DNA of 7,675 bases from an uncultured Prevotellaceae bacterium (lineage in GTDB: Bacteria; Bacteroidota; Bacteroidia; Bacteroidales; Bacteroidaceae). Each line of letters opens with the position of its first letter. Position 1 is the first letter of the stretch. The stretch is from assembly GCA_946403615.1 (NCBI GenBank), contig CAMJAO010000096.1, positions 1 to 7,675 on the forward strand, in the 5' to 3' direction. The position numbers and the translations under genes are program-made. Below, in pieces: positions 6,323 to 7,675 of the stretch. A model generated the notes under the pieces. It was not told the DNA's origin. It saw only the letters and a program-made list of their open reading frames with translations, and ran no database searches.

Positions 6323-7513
6323 TTATTCATACACCTTCTTATCCAAAGGACTGGTGCAGCCCCATTGCTGTGCGAAACGTTCAAAATTCTTGTTGACCAC
6401 TTTCCTGAGAAGAATGCCTACTATCTGGCGAAGCAACCATGGATAGCGTTCTGGACCGGTAAATTTCTTTGCCTCTTTGGTCTGGAAATTGCCATGATGA
6501 GCAAATGAACGTCCCATGTATGCAAAGGAGGAAATCAATTTCTCCAATTGTTTCTCCATCTTCTTGTCCTCTTTCATCCGGATCAAAAATGTACCGCCAC
6601 GTACCAAAGTGCCACCATAGGTGCATCCTAATGACTCAGAGATCATCTGTAGAAATCGCTCGCCTAAACGTAATTGATGCCCCTCTTCGAAACCTCCATG
6701 GAGAATGAACGACAGGTTGGCAGAACGAGGACGCACCGTGGGCAACGTCTCAATAAACTCGAGCAGAAGACTCGGTGCACATTCCACATAGAGCGGCAGC
6801 GCGATAATAATATGGTCATTGGCTAGGAAGGCATCATAGGCTGCCGCCCACTCCTTACGGCTCGACAGAGAATACAGGTCGTAAGTCAACCCCGTTTCAT
6901 CAAACCCTTTGACAAACGATTGGATAATCTTATCGGTATTGCTGTGTTGACGGGTTCGCGGACTGCCGTTAATGATGACCACATGTTTCATGGGCTGAAC
7001 CTCAGGGACGGACTTTCGGACCGTGTCCTGCGTAAACGATTTGTCACTGTCGTCCATTGCGATGGCTCCTAATGAATGGCCACCAAGGTTTTGTGATGCC
7101 CGTTCGCACCATTCTTCTAAGAATTCATGATTGCCATCGCCTTGATAGATGACACCGATGTTCAGTGCCCGGTATCGCAACTGATGGCGTAACCAACCGC
7201 CGCGAAACTCGATATACATAGTCAACAACGGCACAAGCCGGTCGGCCAATTTCTTGCCGCGATGGTCGAGAAAACCGAAATGTGTGTCGGAGACAATCCA
7301 TAAATTGTCGGCAGATACCAGTTTCTTGATAATCGTTTCGTAATCGTCTTTGATAGCGCAAACGCCCGGTGATTTCAACCAACACTGGTTGCAACCGATG
7401 CAGTGCGCAATCTTCATGTCCGAGGTGTTGATGATTTCCGCTTCTTTGTCAGGAATCAATGCGCTGATCCGGTCGGAAGAAACATCTGCCAATGTGTTTA
7501 ATACGATGGTCAT
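6323..7513 (-). CDS. Two-domain flavodoxin-fold NAD(P)H-dependent oxidoreductase with Fe-S-type cysteine cluster
   Basis: This 396-residue protein appears to be a fusion of two flavodoxin-like domains. Domain 1 (about 1-165) carries CIGCNQCWLKSPGVC (38-52), giving Cys38-x2-Cys41-x2-Cys44-x7-Cys52. This spacing agrees with the 4Fe-4S ligands of archaeal iron-sulfur flavoproteins and their NADPH-dependent FMN-reductase relatives. It is followed by IKDDYETIIKKLVSADNLWIVSD, also typical. Its first strand and FMN phosphate loop are short and degenerate. Domain 2 (about 175-396) begins MKHVVIINGSPRTRQHSNTDKII, an intact phosphate-loop motif. It then has DHIIIALPLYVECAPSLLLEFIE but no cysteine cluster. 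Complementary losses suggest one domain holds the cluster and the other the FMN, or one active site shared between them (inference). The ATG at 7513 overlaps the upstream stop as ATGA, and AGAGAGG lies directly before it, pointing to translational coupling. The electron partner and substrate are unknown. The DUF5131 gene follows after 20 bases. Confidence 0.82.
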   Translation of the reverse strand: MTIVLNTLADVSSDRISALIPDKEAEIINTSDMKIAHCIGCNQCWLKSPGVCAIKDDYETIIKKLVSADNLWIVSDTHFGFLDHRGKKLADRLVPLLTMYIEFRGGWLRHQLRYRALNIGVIYQGDGNHEFLEEWCERASQNLGGHSLGAIAMDDSDKSFTQDTVRKSVPEVQPMKHVVIINGSPRTRQHSNTDKIIQSFVKGFDETGLTYDLYSLSSRKEWAAAYDAFLANDHIIIALPLYVECAPSLLLEFIETLPTVRPRSANLSFILHGGFEEGHQLRLGERFLQMISESLGCTYGGTLVRGGTFLIRMKEDKKMEKQLEKLISSFAYMGRSFAHHGNFQTKEAKKFTGPERYPWLLRQIVGILLRKVVNKNFERFAQQWGCTSPLDKKVYE

Positions 7514-7675
7514 CCTCTCTTTTTCAAAACCACGATCTCCGCATCAGTACTATTTTTCCCGTATTCGCTCACGAAAATGTAATGCTCATCACAGGCTATT
7601 CCGAAACAGCGGCCTTCCGTTCCTTCTTTCTCCACTTGGTTGCCCCAATAATTGGCCTTGTCGTCCAAGACTTTT
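7510..7675 (-). CDS. C-terminal end of an unknown gene, cut by window end
   Basis: An open minus-strand frame enters from the right edge and ends in TGA at 7512-7510, giving at least 54 residues: KVLDDKANYWGNQ, then GRCFGIACDEHYIFVSEYG, ending AEIVVLKKRG. The alternation of short beta-like segments with a Gly/Tyr turn resembles the last blade of a beta-propeller (NHL- or lactonase-like), but that is a weak impression from pattern alone and the family is not recognised. It overlaps the flavodoxin-fold gene by four bases (ATGA), which strongly supports a real reading frame and a shared transcript. The start, any signal peptide and most of the protein lie outside the window. Confidence 0.7.
   Translation of the reverse strand, partial: KVLDDKANYWGNQVEKEGTEGRCFGIACDEHYIFVSEYGKNSTDAEIVVLKKRG

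Overview
The window reads as a piece of a Bacteroidales chromosome, most likely Prevotella or a close relative. This rests on a TonB-receptor-like outer-membrane protein of the Bacteroidetes OMP_b-brl_3 type, a promoter matching the Bacteroidetes -33/-7 consensus (TTTG-N20-TAnnTTTG), A-rich rather than Shine-Dalgarno leaders before several starts, and a moderate GC content. The genus is inference from style, not from a marker gene.

Layout, left to right. (1) Positions 1-431 hold the 3' end of a plus-strand alpha/beta hydrolase gene. It converges on the next gene across a terminator hairpin at 446-480. (2) A minus-strand gene at 537-2915 encodes a complete 792-residue outer-membrane barrel with signal peptide, carboxypeptidase-regulatory-like domain and plug. 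(3) The 376-base gap at 2916-3291 is the richest non-coding stretch. It has a good minus-strand promoter about 260 bases before the barrel gene, a long leader, a 27-codon open frame, and a clean tandem repeat of 34/35-base units at 2972-3040. (4) From 7675 down to 3292 six minus-strand genes follow one another: the 3' end of an unknown gene, a two-domain flavodoxin-fold protein with an Fe-S-type cysteine cluster, a DUF5131 radical-SAM-like protein, two unrelated GNAT acetyltransferases, and an AlkZ-like winged-helix protein. Gaps are -4, 20, 70, 48 and 10 bases, so they may form one transcript or two to three short ones.

How the genes work together is only partly readable. The Fe-S flavoprotein and the DUF5131 protein are adjacent and could form a redox pair (inference). 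The acetyltransferases and the putative DNA glycosylase look like a small-molecule modification and damage-repair group of the kind scattered in Bacteroidetes accessory regions. The barrel protein has no SusD partner here and is not part of a visible polysaccharide locus. No rRNA, tRNA, CRISPR array, insertion sequence or phage structural gene was seen. The most interesting unexplained signals are the repeat-bearing leader of the barrel gene and the flavoprotein/DUF5131 pair.
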